The translations under genes were made by a program, and so were the position numbers. A stretch of DNA of 64,000 bases, taken from NCBI GenBank assembly GCA_900316625.1, contig ONDO01000007.1:24028-88027 (forward strand), given 5' to 3'. Shown here piece by piece: positions 1 through 8,296 of this stretch (position 1 is its first letter; every line of letters starts with the position of its first letter). Under the pieces are notes generated by a model that saw only the letters and a list, made by a program, of their open reading frames with translations, was not told where the DNA came from and made no database searches. Origin of the DNA: an uncultured Lachnospiraceae bacterium. GTDB taxonomy: Bacteria > Bacillota > Clostridia > Lachnospirales > Lachnospiraceae.

Positions 1-33
1 AATGTTTCACTGAATTAGAAGGGGAGAATGAAT

Positions 34-423
34 ATGAAACAGTTAGGTCAGGCACTTCTTGGTTTTGTGCTGGTAGTTATTGGATGCATTGTCTTTTTAA
101 TGAACATTCATGTATCAAGTTTTTCCTTTTTCTGGAGATATCGTAATGTGAATGTAGGTGCATTCCTTCTGATCCTTGTGGCTATTTCCTTTATTACCTT
201 GCTTGTGAAGTACAACAAGCTGACGGTAGGTGTTTTCTGGTCCTTGGTTGCTGTTTTCTTTATCACGATTATCCTGAGCCTGGACTTCTACATTACCTAT
301 CTCAGCGCATTTGAATTGGTGCTGATCATTGGTACGATCTGCGTAGGTATTGCACTTCTTCTGAAGAGCCTTGTATTTACCAAGGGGATGAAGGAAGAGG
401 ATAAGGATCCATATCTGAAATAA
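34..423 (+). CDS. Small four-helix membrane protein, unknown function
   Basis: A 129-residue hydrophobic protein with four predicted membrane helices, near residues 5-24, 42-58, 66-86 and 92-111. A charged tail (KGMKEEDKDPYLK) should lie in the cytoplasm. The ribosome site AGAAGGGGAG (17-26) is about 7 nt from the ATG at 34 but almost touches the ATG at 28, so I prefer 34. No catalytic or binding motif is visible and I do not recognise the family. The gene before it lies outside the window, so its operon is unknown. Confidence 0.6.
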   Translation: MKQLGQALLGFVLVVIGCIVFLMNIHVSSFSFFWRYRNVNVGAFLLILVAISFITLLVKYNKLTVGVFWSLVAVFFITIILSLDFYITYLSAFELVLIIGTICVGIALLLKSLVFTKGMKEEDKDPYLK

Positions 424-425
424 GG

Positions 426-443
426 AAGGCTACGTCCGGCCTT
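426..443 (+). terminator. Weak hairpin after first gene
   Basis: AAGGC (426-430) pairs with GCCTT (439-443) across an 8-nt loop just after the stop codon. The tail is ATTCGT rather than a run of T, so termination is only a possibility. Confidence 0.3.
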
Positions 444-506
444 ATTCGTAAAAATTATGGTTACAAGCGGCATGTCCGTTCATTTATTTTTCGAAAGAAG
501 CTATAT

Positions 507-2072
507 ATGTCTAAAATCACCTGTTACCGCGGTCATATCCGCAACTGGGAAGCATTGGCTTCCGAATTGAACATTGATGCTAAGTCTATGAGTCGTGAGG
601 CTCGCGAGGAAGCAATCCTTCTGGCTGCTTATGAAGCATGGCATGAGGACATGGGTAATCATCTTCACGGCATGTTTGCTCTTGCCATCGAAGACGGAGA
701 CAAGATCTTCGCCCTTCGTGACCAGTTTGGTACCAAGCCTTTCTACTACTACATCACTGAGGATGGAAAACTTCTCTACGGCACCTATATCAGAGACATT
801 CTGACCCAGCCCGGCTTCGAGAAGAAGCTGAACGAGAAGATGCTTCAGCTCTACTTAAGCCTTACCTATGTCGCCGGGGAAGAGACCTTCTTCGACGGCA
901 TCATGAAGCTGATGCCCGGACAGTTCATGATCTTCGAAAATGAAGAGCTTTACATCGAAGAGTACTGGTCCCCGGACTTCGCCCATCCCGATGAGATCGC
1001 AGAAGAGAAGGAGTCCCTAGAAGACTTCGCGGACGAGATCCACGAGACCATGCAGCAGATGTTCCGTGAAGTGAAGACTCCTGATGAGAAGGTGGAATCC
1101 TTCCTGTCCGGTGGTGTCGATTCCTCCTATGTCTTCGCTCTGTCGGATGCTGAGGAAGCAGATACCTGTGGTTATGAAGAAGCCAGATTCGATGAGTCTT
1201 ATCTGGCAGCCGAGACTGCGAAGAACCTGGGACGTAAGCTGAACAGACTCTGTGTAGAGCCGGAAGACTATTTCGCAGTTGTTCCTGATGTTATGCGTGA
1301 TATGGAGCAGCCTCTGGGCGATGCTTCTGCAATCGTATTCACCCTGGGATGCCGCGCGGCCGCAGAACATACGAAGATCTGCTACTCCGGAGAAGGCTCT
1401 GACGAGATGTTCGGTGGTTACAATATGTACCGCAATGCGGATCGCTATGGTGAGAATCTTCCCAGCTTCTATGTCGGCAATACCAATATCATGAAGGAAG
1501 ATATGAAGGAGAAGATCCTGAAGAATTATGATCCTTCTGTTCTTCCGATCCATCTTGCCAAGGATATCTATGAAGAGACCGAAGGCTATGACTATCTCTC
1601 CCAGATGCAGGAAGTAGATATCCGTATCTGGCTGGAAGGTGATATCTATCTCAATGTCGATAAGATGTCTACCGCAGCAGGCCTCGAGATCCGTATGCCC
1701 ATCACCGATACCAGAATGTTCGACATCGCAGCTCGTCTGCCCAGAGAATTCAAGGTAAATGAAGAGCAGAACAAGGTCGCTTTCCGTACGGCCGCTGCCA
1801 AGGTGCTTCCGGAAGAAGTTGCCTTCCGGAAGAAGTTAGGATTTATTGTTCCCATCCGTATCTGGATGGCAGATTCTAAGTATAACCAGGATGTCGTTCG
1901 CCTCTTCCACAGCGACATCGCTGAGAAGTTCTTCCATGTAGATGAGATCAACAAGATCTTCGATGCTTATGTAGGCGGAGATTCTGATCTCTGGAGACAG
2001 GTATGGACCATCTACACCTTCCTGGTATGGTATGAGATCTACTTTGTGAAGAATGAGATGCGCGAAGCATAA
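507..2072 (+). CDS. Asparagine synthetase-like protein lacking the glutaminase nucleophile
   Basis: A 521-residue protein of the AsnB family. The synthetase half is intact: PP-loop SGGVDSS at 201-207, then YSGEGSDEMFGGY and DKMSTAAGLEIRMP, as expected for ATP-dependent amidation of aspartate or a related acid. The N-terminal glutaminase half is shortened. The protein begins at the strand that reads VYNGEIYN in AsnB (here TCYRGHIRN), so the first 50-60 residues and the catalytic Cys that normally follow Met1 are absent. The frame stays open upstream to about 423 but has no ATG, GTG or TTG start that would restore them. It may use free ammonia or a separate amidotransferase, or act on another carboxylate. 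nrdG follows after 41 nt, probably in the same operon. Confidence 0.75.
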   Translation: MSKITCYRGHIRNWEALASELNIDAKSMSREAREEAILLAAYEAWHEDMGNHLHGMFALAIEDGDKIFALRDQFGTKPFYYYITEDGKLLYGTYIRDILTQPGFEKKLNEKMLQLYLSLTYVAGEETFFDGIMKLMPGQFMIFENEELYIEEYWSPDFAHPDEIAEEKESLEDFADEIHETMQQMFREVKTPDEKVESFLSGGVDSSYVFALSDAEEADTCGYEEARFDESYLAAETAKNLGRKLNRLCVEPEDYFAVVPDVMRDMEQPLGDASAIVFTLGCRAAAEHTKICYSGEGSDEMFGGYNMYRNADRYGENLPSFYVGNTNIMKEDMKEKILKNYDPSVLPIHLAKDIYEETEGYDYLSQMQEVDIRIWLEGDIYLNVDKMSTAAGLEIRMPITDTRMFDIAARLPREFKVNEEQNKVAFRTAAAKVLPEEVAFRKKLGFIVPIRIWMADSKYNQDVVRLFHSDIAEKFFHVDEINKIFDAYVGGDSDLWRQVWTIYTFLVWYEIYFVKNEMREA

Positions 2073-2113
2073 GACAACAGATATTCTTCCAGGAAGAATA
2101 GAAGGAGATATAT

Positions 2114-2626
2114 ATGAACTACGGCGCTATCAAATATTGTGATATCGCAAATGGTACCGGTGTTCGCACCAATCTCTTCGTTTCCGGTTGCACCCATCAT
2201 TGCAAGGGCTGCTTCCAGCCGGAGACCTGGGCTTTCGACTATGGCGAACCTTATACCCAGGAGATTGAAGATAAGATCATCGAGTCGCTCGAACCTGATT
2301 ACATTGAGGGTCTGACCATCCTAGGCGGCGAACCCATGGAACCTATCAATCAGGTTGAGATTGTAAAACTTATCAGAAGAGTTAAATCAGAACTTAATAA
2401 TAAATCTGTCTGGATCTATACCGGTTACACTTATGAAACAGACCTTGCAGATGCAAACGGCAAGGCCCACTGCAATGTAACGGATGAGATCTTAGATCTT
2501 GCGGATGTCTTAGTGGATGGAGAATTCGTGGAAGAACTGAAGGATATCAGCCTTCTCTTCAGAGGATCTTCCAACCAGAGAATCCTTAATCTGAAGGAAA
2601 TCAGAGGCCAATCCCGCAATGGTTAA
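2114..2626 (+). CDS. nrdG: Anaerobic ribonucleotide reductase activating protein
   Basis: A 170-residue radical SAM activase. The [4Fe-4S]-binding CTHHCKGC motif (CxxxCxxC, near residues 26-33) sits in the NrdG context, followed by LGGEPM, typical of the SAM-binding region. NrdG makes the glycyl radical on the class III ribonucleotide reductase NrdD, which produces deoxynucleotides without oxygen. A strong ribosome site (AGAAGGAGATATAT) precedes the ATG. Length and motifs are normal. Unusually, the gene before it is the AsnB-like protein rather than nrdD, and no nrdD lies in the window, so the partner must be elsewhere. Confidence 0.85.
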   Translation: MNYGAIKYCDIANGTGVRTNLFVSGCTHHCKGCFQPETWAFDYGEPYTQEIEDKIIESLEPDYIEGLTILGGEPMEPINQVEIVKLIRRVKSELNNKSVWIYTGYTYETDLADANGKAHCNVTDEILDLADVLVDGEFVEELKDISLLFRGSSNQRILNLKEIRGQSRNG

Positions 2627-2666
2627 GGTGCAGAGGATTATCTAGAGAATAGTTATAGCATTTTGG

Positions 2667-2695
2667 TTTCCAAGTGCTATAATAAGAGTTGGAAA
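2667..2695 (+). promoter_or_regulatory. Extended -10 promoter inside an inverted repeat
   Basis: TGC-TATAAT (TATAAT at 2678-2683) is an extended -10 promoter without a clear -35. It lies between TTTCCAA (2667-2673) and TTGGAAA (2689-2695), perfect inverted arms that would suit a repressor site. A third arm, TTTCCA at 2709-2714, can pair with TTGGAAA in the transcript. Confidence 0.5.
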
Positions 2696-2884
2696 TTCGG
2701 TAAAGGGGTTTCCAGGGGGAAGCGAAGTCGTGACCGGGGGACTAGAGTGTCACGGCTTCATGCACCGCCCTTGATCGATGAATGGCCTAAATGGGAAACA
2801 TTGTATACAAGACTTGAAATCCTGTTAGCGGATGGTAGAATAGGTATGACTTCGGTTAATGACCGGAAGTCAGGCCTTTTTTTG
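2690..2884 (+). ncRNA. Putative structured leader or small RNA upstream of pta
   Basis: A transcript starting near 2690 would be about 195 nt before the terminator at 2847-2884. It has a hairpin at 2691-2713 (GGAAA/TTTCC) and an 11-bp stem joining 2724-2734 to 2749-2759 with one G-U pair. The stem loop carries GGGGG, which could pair with CCGCCC at 2765-2770. A perfect 10-nt palindrome lies at 2801-2810. The CGAAGTC segment of the stem is also complementary to the GACTTCG of the terminator, so the two structures could compete. I do not recognise a known riboswitch consensus. It may be an attenuating leader of pta or a separate small RNA. Confidence 0.4.
2847..2884 (+). terminator. Intrinsic terminator upstream of pta
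   Basis: TGACTTC with GGT (2847-2856) pairs with ACC-GGAAGTCA (2862-2872), followed closely by seven T residues (2877-2883). It lies about 90 nt before the pta start, which suggests attenuation or the end of a small RNA. Confidence 0.7.
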
Positions 2885-2975
2885 TGGTTTATCCAGCAGA
2901 TATCTCTGCTGTTTGTAACAAATCTGTTCTGCTTTGGCAGTTCAGATGGATTGTGTATGAATAAGGAGAAAACAC

Positions 2976-3965
2976 ATGTCAGAATTCGGATTTGGCGCAA
3001 TGATCGACCAGCTGAAGAAGAACCCCAAGACCATCGTATTCACCGAGGGCGCAGATCCTCGTATCCAGGAAGCAGCATCCCGCCTTCTTGCAGCGAACTT
3101 CCTTAAGCCCATCCTCGTAGGCGACAGGGCTGAGATCGAAGCAGCAGCAGAAGAGAATGGTTACAACATCCGTGGTGCTGAGATCATCGATCCTAAGAAA
3201 TACGATCGTATGGATGAGATGGTAGACATGTTCTGCGAACTTCGTAAGTCTAAGGGTGTTACCCCTGAGCAGGCTCGTGAGACTCTTTCCGCAGCCAACT
3301 ACTTCGGTACCATGCTGGTAAAGATGGGTATTGCAGACGCACTTCTCGGTGGCGCAACCTATTCCACCGCTGATACCGTTCGCCCCGCACTTCAGCTCAT
3401 CAAGACCAAGCCCGGCAACAGCATCGTATCTTCCTGCTTCATCCTGGTACGTCCTTCCGCTACCGGTGAGAACGAAGTTCTTGCCATGGCCGACTGTGCA
3501 ATCAACATTCATCCGACGGAGGACGAGCTTGTTGAGATCGCTGGCGAGACCGCAGAGTGTGCTAAGAAGTTCGGTGTTGATCCTCAGATCGCATTCCTTT
3601 CCTACTCTACTCTTGGATCCGGTAAGGGCGAAGACGTTGATAAGGTCCGTAACGCTTGCGAGAAGGCAAAGGCTAAGTATCCTGAACTCTCCATTGATGG
3701 TGAGCTTCAGTTCGATGCAGCTGTATCCCCTCGTGTAGCAAAGACCAAGTGCCAGGGCAGCTCTGTTGCGGGCCATGCGAACACCTTCATCTTCCCTGAC
3801 ATCAACGCAGGTAACATCGGATACAAGATTGCTCAGCGTCTTGGTAACTTCGATGCATACGGCCCGATTCTTCTGGGTCTGAACGCATCCATCAACGATC
3901 TGTCCCGTGGATGCAACGCTCTGGAAGTTTACTCCATGGCGATCATCACCGCAGCTCTTGCATAA
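2976..3965 (+). CDS. pta: Phosphate acetyltransferase
   Basis: A 329-residue cytosolic enzyme of the short Pta class, converting acetyl-CoA and phosphate to acetyl phosphate and CoA in acetate fermentation. Family features include VFTEGADPRIQEAA near the N-terminus, PILVGDR, the SSCFILVRP block and the C-terminal NTFIFPDINAGNIGYKIAQRLG signature. The ribosome site AAGGAGAA (2963-2970) is 5 nt from the ATG. Acetate kinase usually follows pta in Clostridia, but the next gene here is a hydrolase, so ackA must lie elsewhere. Expression may depend on the structured, terminator-containing leader upstream. Confidence 0.93.
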   Translation: MSEFGFGAMIDQLKKNPKTIVFTEGADPRIQEAASRLLAANFLKPILVGDRAEIEAAAEENGYNIRGAEIIDPKKYDRMDEMVDMFCELRKSKGVTPEQARETLSAANYFGTMLVKMGIADALLGGATYSTADTVRPALQLIKTKPGNSIVSSCFILVRPSATGENEVLAMADCAINIHPTEDELVEIAGETAECAKKFGVDPQIAFLSYSTLGSGKGEDVDKVRNACEKAKAKYPELSIDGELQFDAAVSPRVAKTKCQGSSVAGHANTFIFPDINAGNIGYKIAQRLGNFDAYGPILLGLNASINDLSRGCNALEVYSMAIITAALA

Positions 3966-4084
3966 TTCCTTCGGAGATGTAAGGCCTGCCCTGTCGTAGG
4001 TTATACAATATAAGGCTACACATGCTCTCTTACAGGGGTGATATGCTACCCGTCAAGAGGACAGTGAATAATGAAAAAGTTTCG

Positions 4085-4114
4085 TACCGCCAGTCGTGTA
4101 ATCGGCTGGCGGTA
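4085..4114 (+). terminator. Probable terminator after pta
   Basis: TACCGCCAG (4085-4093) pairs perfectly with CTGGCGGTA (4106-4114) around a 12-nt loop, followed by TTCTTA. The rest of the 275-nt gap holds only a TATAAT at about 4192-4197, likely serving the next gene. Confidence 0.5.
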
Positions 4115-4240
4115 TTCTTATGCAGCCGCATAATAGCTCGATTTGATAAAATCATAAGGAAACCCAAATAGAAATATAAGTTTTGTTTTGATATAATATC
4201 ATCGTTCTGTTCTGCTCTATATTTTCCGAAGGAGTCACGA

Positions 4241-5338
4241 ATGCAGTTAGCATTAACGATTATTCTTAGTATTGTACTGATCATATGGCTGGTGGGATTT
4301 GTCTTCTCCCTTATATATATGAAGATGAGCTTCCGATCCTTTGAGATGGATCCGAATACCCTCCTCCCGAGAGACAGTTATTATCCTGATCTTGCGGTAC
4401 ATGAGACGACTTTCCTGTCAGAGGGAAATCGTCTGAAGGCTAAGATCTATGGCAAGGGTGACAAGGGACTTGTGATCTTCTCCCATGGAATCTGGTCCGG
4501 TCCGGAAGAGTACCTTATGCTGATTCGCTATCTGGTGGATCAGGGCTATACTGTTTTCGCTTATACCTATACTTCTTATAATGGCTCCGAAGGCAGCTGG
4601 GCCAAGGGGCTTCCCCAGTCCCCCAAGGATCTGGATGCAGCCCTTACTTATGTGGATAACTGCATTGCATTCCGTGGTATGAAGAGAATCCTTGTGGGCC
4701 ACTCCTGGGGTGGATACGCAACGACGGCAGGTCTTGCCTTCAATCATGATATTGTGGCCGCTGTCAGCATCTCCGGCTTCAATGATGTTATGGAGATTAC
4801 CATGGATGTGGCAAAACAGGTGGCGACCCCTTATGGCGCAGCCCTTCTGAAGCCCCATCTTCTCTTCCTGAATCGTCTCTTCTCTGGTAAGAATTGGAGA
4901 AGAACTGCAGTGGAAGGTATCAATCATGCCAATATTCCGGTTCTGCTTCTGCATGGCGCAGAAGATGATTTCATTAAGTACAAGGTAAGTTCGATTCCGG
5001 CACATTGGGATGAGATCACCAATCCCTATGTGGAAGAACTGAAGATCGATGTTCCTGGTAGAAGCGGACATAACAACTTCTTCGGTACAGAGGATGCCAA
5101 CAGCTATTCTGAAGAAGTGAACGGTGAGTGGAAGAAGCGCGAGAAGCAGATTCCCAAGCCCTTACGCATTGCCGAGAAGCAGGCTTACTATACGAAGATG
5201 GACAAGGACCGCGCGAATGTGATCAATGAGGACCTCTTCTCTCATGTGAGCGACTTCTTAGACCGCGCCCTTGCGGGCAAATGTAGTGCAGACCGTAGCG
5301 AAGCAGAACGCCGCTCGGTGATCACGAAGATGAGATGA
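4241..5338 (+). CDS. Membrane-anchored alpha/beta hydrolase
   Basis: 365 residues: one N-terminal membrane helix (about 3-26), then an alpha/beta-hydrolase domain. The nucleophile elbow is GHSWGG, an acid is likely in LLHGAEDDFI, and the histidine is in RSGHNNFF, giving a complete Ser-Asp-His triad. The oxyanion strand is VIFSHGIWSG. The anchor suggests it works at the membrane face. The substrate cannot be told; esterase, lipase or peptidase roles all fit. The ribosome site CGAAGGAG lies 6 nt before the ATG. recJ follows after about 130 nt. Confidence 0.75.
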   Translation: MQLALTIILSIVLIIWLVGFVFSLIYMKMSFRSFEMDPNTLLPRDSYYPDLAVHETTFLSEGNRLKAKIYGKGDKGLVIFSHGIWSGPEEYLMLIRYLVDQGYTVFAYTYTSYNGSEGSWAKGLPQSPKDLDAALTYVDNCIAFRGMKRILVGHSWGGYATTAGLAFNHDIVAAVSISGFNDVMEITMDVAKQVATPYGAALLKPHLLFLNRLFSGKNWRRTAVEGINHANIPVLLLHGAEDDFIKYKVSSIPAHWDEITNPYVEELKIDVPGRSGHNNFFGTEDANSYSEEVNGEWKKREKQIPKPLRIAEKQAYYTKMDKDRANVINEDLFSHVSDFLDRALAGKCSADRSEAERRSVITKMR

Positions 5339-5467
5339 GATACTCGGCATCACGTTATAAATTGCGGCGTGAAACCCGCAGGCCTGCCCGTGGAAGCAGT
5401 CAGTTCCATGAAAGATCGGATGCCGCTTGGCCTGTGGCATTCCGGGATGAATCTAAGGAGAGAATTG

Positions 5468-7240
5468 GTGAAGAAGGAACAGCGCTGGTTTATCAAGCAG
5501 AAGAAGGTCGATTTTCTTTCCATAGCAGAGAGACTTGGAGTGGACCCTCTTATCGTTCGTCTGATGACGAATCGTGATATCGAACCTGAAGATATGGAGT
5601 CCTACCTGCATCCGGTTCGGGAAGATCTTCATGATCCACATCTGTTACATGATGGTCAAAAGACTGCTGAATATCTTGCAGACGCCATCCATAGAGGGAA
5701 GAAGATCCGTGTGATCGGCGATTATGATATCGATGGTATTATGGCTACCTACATTCTGCACACTGCTCTTCTAAGGGTTGGGGCAGATGCTTCCTGGGCT
5801 ATTCCGGATCGTATCCGTGATGGCTATGGACTGAATCCTGTACTGGTGGAAGAAGCAAGAGCAGATGGGGTAGAAGTGATCCTTACCTGCGATAACGGTA
5901 TTGCAGCAGGAACTGCAATCCAGGTCGCAAGAGATGCGAAAATGACTGTTCTCGTAACGGATCATCATTCAATTCCCATGGAAGGAGAGGAAGAAGTTCT
6001 TCCGAATGCGCATGCGATTGTGAATCCCCATCTGAAGGATTGTCAGTACCCCTTTCCGGATCTCTGTGGTGCAGCGGTTGCCTGGAAGATCGTTTTCCTT
6101 CTCTATGAAGTCTGTGGCCTCGATGTGAATCTTGCCTGGGAGTACCTTGAGAATGCTGCTTTTGCCACCATTGGCGATGTGATGCCTCTGGTTGGCGAGA
6201 ATCGTGCCATTGTAAAACTTGGCTTAGAGTCTCTAAAGCGTACGGAGAATATAGGAATGCGTGCGCTCTTCGAAGAGACCAAGACCGAGATGGAGGCTGT
6301 GAATTCCTACCTCATCGGCTATGTATTAGGCCCCTGTATCAATGCATCCGGAAGAATCGCTTCAGCCAGGCTTGGTGTAGAACTCTTAGAGTGTAGTAAT
6401 CAGGCGGATGCGAAGTCGCTTGCGGTCGAACTGGTTAAACTGAACGAAGAACGCAAGGATATGACGAAGACAGGAACAGATCATGCGAGAAGCATGTCCG
6501 AAGAAGAGCCTTATGTGGGTGACAAGGTCCTTGTTCTCTATGAAGAAGGAATCTCAGAGTCTGTTGCCGGAATTGTGGCAGGACGGATTCGTGAGGAGAG
6601 CGGGAAACCAACCCTGGTTCTTACCAGGAGTGAGAACGATCCATGCATGGCCAAGGGAAGCGGCAGATCTATTCCGGCTTACTCCATGTTTGAACGACTG
6701 TCAGAGGCCAGAGATATCATGGATCATTTCGGAGGACATCCTATGGCGGCTGGTCTGACGCTGCCTATCGACAGGGTGGATCAGTTAAGACTCTTTTTGA
6801 ACGAACATTGTGGTCTTACAGAGGATGATCTGATGGAAGAGGTCATGATCGATGCGAATATGCCATTCTCATATGTGCAGCAGCATCCGAATGTGATCAG
6901 CGAACTTAATCTCTTAGAACCCTTCGGTAATGGGAATTCGAAGCCGCTTTTTGCTCAGAAGGGACTTAAGGTCCTTCGGATGAAGACCATCGGTAAGGAG
7001 GGACAGTACCTGAAGTTTACATTGGGAGCGGAAGACGGTTCTAAGGTGGATGCTCTATATTTCTCCGACGGAGAGGGCTTTAAGAAGGATCTGATGGACC
7101 GATTCGGTGAAGAAGAAGTGAAGAAGGCAGAATGGGGCAAACCCAACCGGATCGAGCTGATGATGACCTATTATCCTTCCATCAACGAGTATAACAATGT
7201 GCGCACCGTGCAGGTAATCATCAATGATTACAGATTCTGA
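5468..7240 (+). CDS. recJ: Single-stranded-DNA exonuclease RecJ
   Basis: A DHH-family 5'-3' single-strand DNA exonuclease used in recombination and repair. Metal-binding motifs are all present: GDYDIDGIMATYIL (motif I), CDNGIA (II) and VTDHH (III), then NPH and CGAAVAWK. The DHHA1-like and OB regions follow. I choose the GTG at 5468, because AAGGAG at 5455-5460 is 7 nt upstream and the protein then starts MKKEQRWF, normal for the family, giving 590 residues. An ATG at 5369 would add 33 unusual residues without a ribosome site. Confidence 0.9.
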   Translation: MKKEQRWFIKQKKVDFLSIAERLGVDPLIVRLMTNRDIEPEDMESYLHPVREDLHDPHLLHDGQKTAEYLADAIHRGKKIRVIGDYDIDGIMATYILHTALLRVGADASWAIPDRIRDGYGLNPVLVEEARADGVEVILTCDNGIAAGTAIQVARDAKMTVLVTDHHSIPMEGEEEVLPNAHAIVNPHLKDCQYPFPDLCGAAVAWKIVFLLYEVCGLDVNLAWEYLENAAFATIGDVMPLVGENRAIVKLGLESLKRTENIGMRALFEETKTEMEAVNSYLIGYVLGPCINASGRIASARLGVELLECSNQADAKSLAVELVKLNEERKDMTKTGTDHARSMSEEEPYVGDKVLVLYEEGISESVAGIVAGRIREESGKPTLVLTRSENDPCMAKGSGRSIPAYSMFERLSEARDIMDHFGGHPMAAGLTLPIDRVDQLRLFLNEHCGLTEDDLMEEVMIDANMPFSYVQQHPNVISELNLLEPFGNGNSKPLFAQKGLKVLRMKTIGKEGQYLKFTLGAEDGSKVDALYFSDGEGFKKDLMDRFGEEEVKKAEWGKPNRIELMMTYYPSINEYNNVRTVQVIINDYRF

Positions 7241-7268
7241 TTGCCTGTAGTCGGGGCACGAGTCACTC

Positions 7269-7297
7269 TTGCAGACAGAGGCAAGAAACAGTAAAAT
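7269..7297 (+). promoter_or_regulatory. Probable promoter of the chemoreceptor-like gene
   Basis: TTGCAG (7269-7274) and TAAAAT (7292-7297) with 17 nt between them, about 40 nt before the next start codon. Confidence 0.45.
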
Positions 7298-7338
7298 TTA
7301 TATGTTAAAAAGACTTAATTTCCTGGAAGGAGAATCTC

Positions 7339-8286
7339 TTGTTCGGCAAGAAGAAATCTCTAGAAAATGATGAAAAAGAACGCAGAGAAAACGCTGTTCG
7401 GCATGCGCTTGAGCTATCCGGAAGGACCTGCTCGGATCTTCTCTTAGATATTGATCAGGCTTCCATGCAGGCTTTCACCCACGGGGAAGAGCTGAAGAAG
7501 GCGGATGATTTCCGCAATCAGGCTGCAGCGGATCAGGAGAAGACCAAGGAGACTCTCCTTCGTGCGAGCGAGAAGACGGCTCTCTCTGGTGAGAGCCTGG
7601 AGCGTGAGCATGCGGCCCTGGAGTCGGCCAGTCAGGCTCTAAGGCAGGATAAGGATGCTGTGACAGAGATGATCGAGAATGGTCGTCATTCCACAGATAT
7701 CGCCAAGAATCTCTTCGCCTCGGCGGATTCTCTTAAGGATCGTGCTCATGCGATGACAGAGACCGTGGACCAGATGGAAGTGATGGGGAGGAACATGTCC
7801 GTTCTCGCTCTCAACAGTGCCATCGAGGCAGGACGTCTGGGCGCGGGGAGTGAGCGATATGTACAGGCTGCTGAGCAGGTTCGTAATTATGCAGAGCAGT
7901 ATGGCACGGCAGCTCGTGAGATCGGTGTGACACTGAAGGAACTAAACGAAGCCTTCGAGTCCCTGACGGAGACCTGCAAGAGGGTAACAGACCTGCAGAT
8001 GAAGAACAGTGTTCTTCTGGGCAAAACCCTGCAGAGACTGACGGATGATGAGAATGCTGCAAGGAAGGCAATCACATCTCGTGAGGACATGGAGACGATT
8101 GCTTCCCTTCGTGCAGAGATGGAAGAACTTCTGGCACTTCGGGAAGAGACATCTTCCTTACTCTCGAATCTGAAGGAAGAGATGGATAAGACCGGCGAGG
8201 GCCTCATGGAAGGTCGTAGCACCTGCCAGAATATGGAAGAGCGTGTGAAGAAACTTCAGGAGAGCCTGAAGGAGACAGCAGAATAA
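7339..8286 (+). CDS. Soluble methyl-accepting chemotaxis-like signalling protein
   Basis: 315 residues, almost entirely helical coiled coil. The stretch MSVLALNSAIEAGRLG and the following QAAEQVRNYAEQY match the hairpin tip of the chemoreceptor signalling domain (LLALNAAIEAARAG, VVAEEVRKLAE), where CheA and CheW bind. There is no membrane helix, HAMP or ligand domain, so it is cytosolic and its input is unknown. The start is TTG, with GGAAGGAG 6 nt upstream. No che or flagellar gene is in the window. The next hydrolase gene follows after 10 nt, so the two are probably co-transcribed. Confidence 0.7.
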   Translation: MFGKKKSLENDEKERRENAVRHALELSGRTCSDLLLDIDQASMQAFTHGEELKKADDFRNQAAADQEKTKETLLRASEKTALSGESLEREHAALESASQALRQDKDAVTEMIENGRHSTDIAKNLFASADSLKDRAHAMTETVDQMEVMGRNMSVLALNSAIEAGRLGAGSERYVQAAEQVRNYAEQYGTAAREIGVTLKELNEAFESLTETCKRVTDLQMKNSVLLGKTLQRLTDDENAARKAITSREDMETIASLRAEMEELLALREETSSLLSNLKEEMDKTGEGLMEGRSTCQNMEERVKKLQESLKETAE

Positions 8287-8296
8287 GGGGGATACT

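Noticed and set aside
2690-2884. ZTP riboswitch or 6S RNA
   Set aside because: GTGACCGG and CCGCCC recall the ZTP consensus, but the strand order and stem do not fit. Length suits 6S RNA, but the ends are not complementary.
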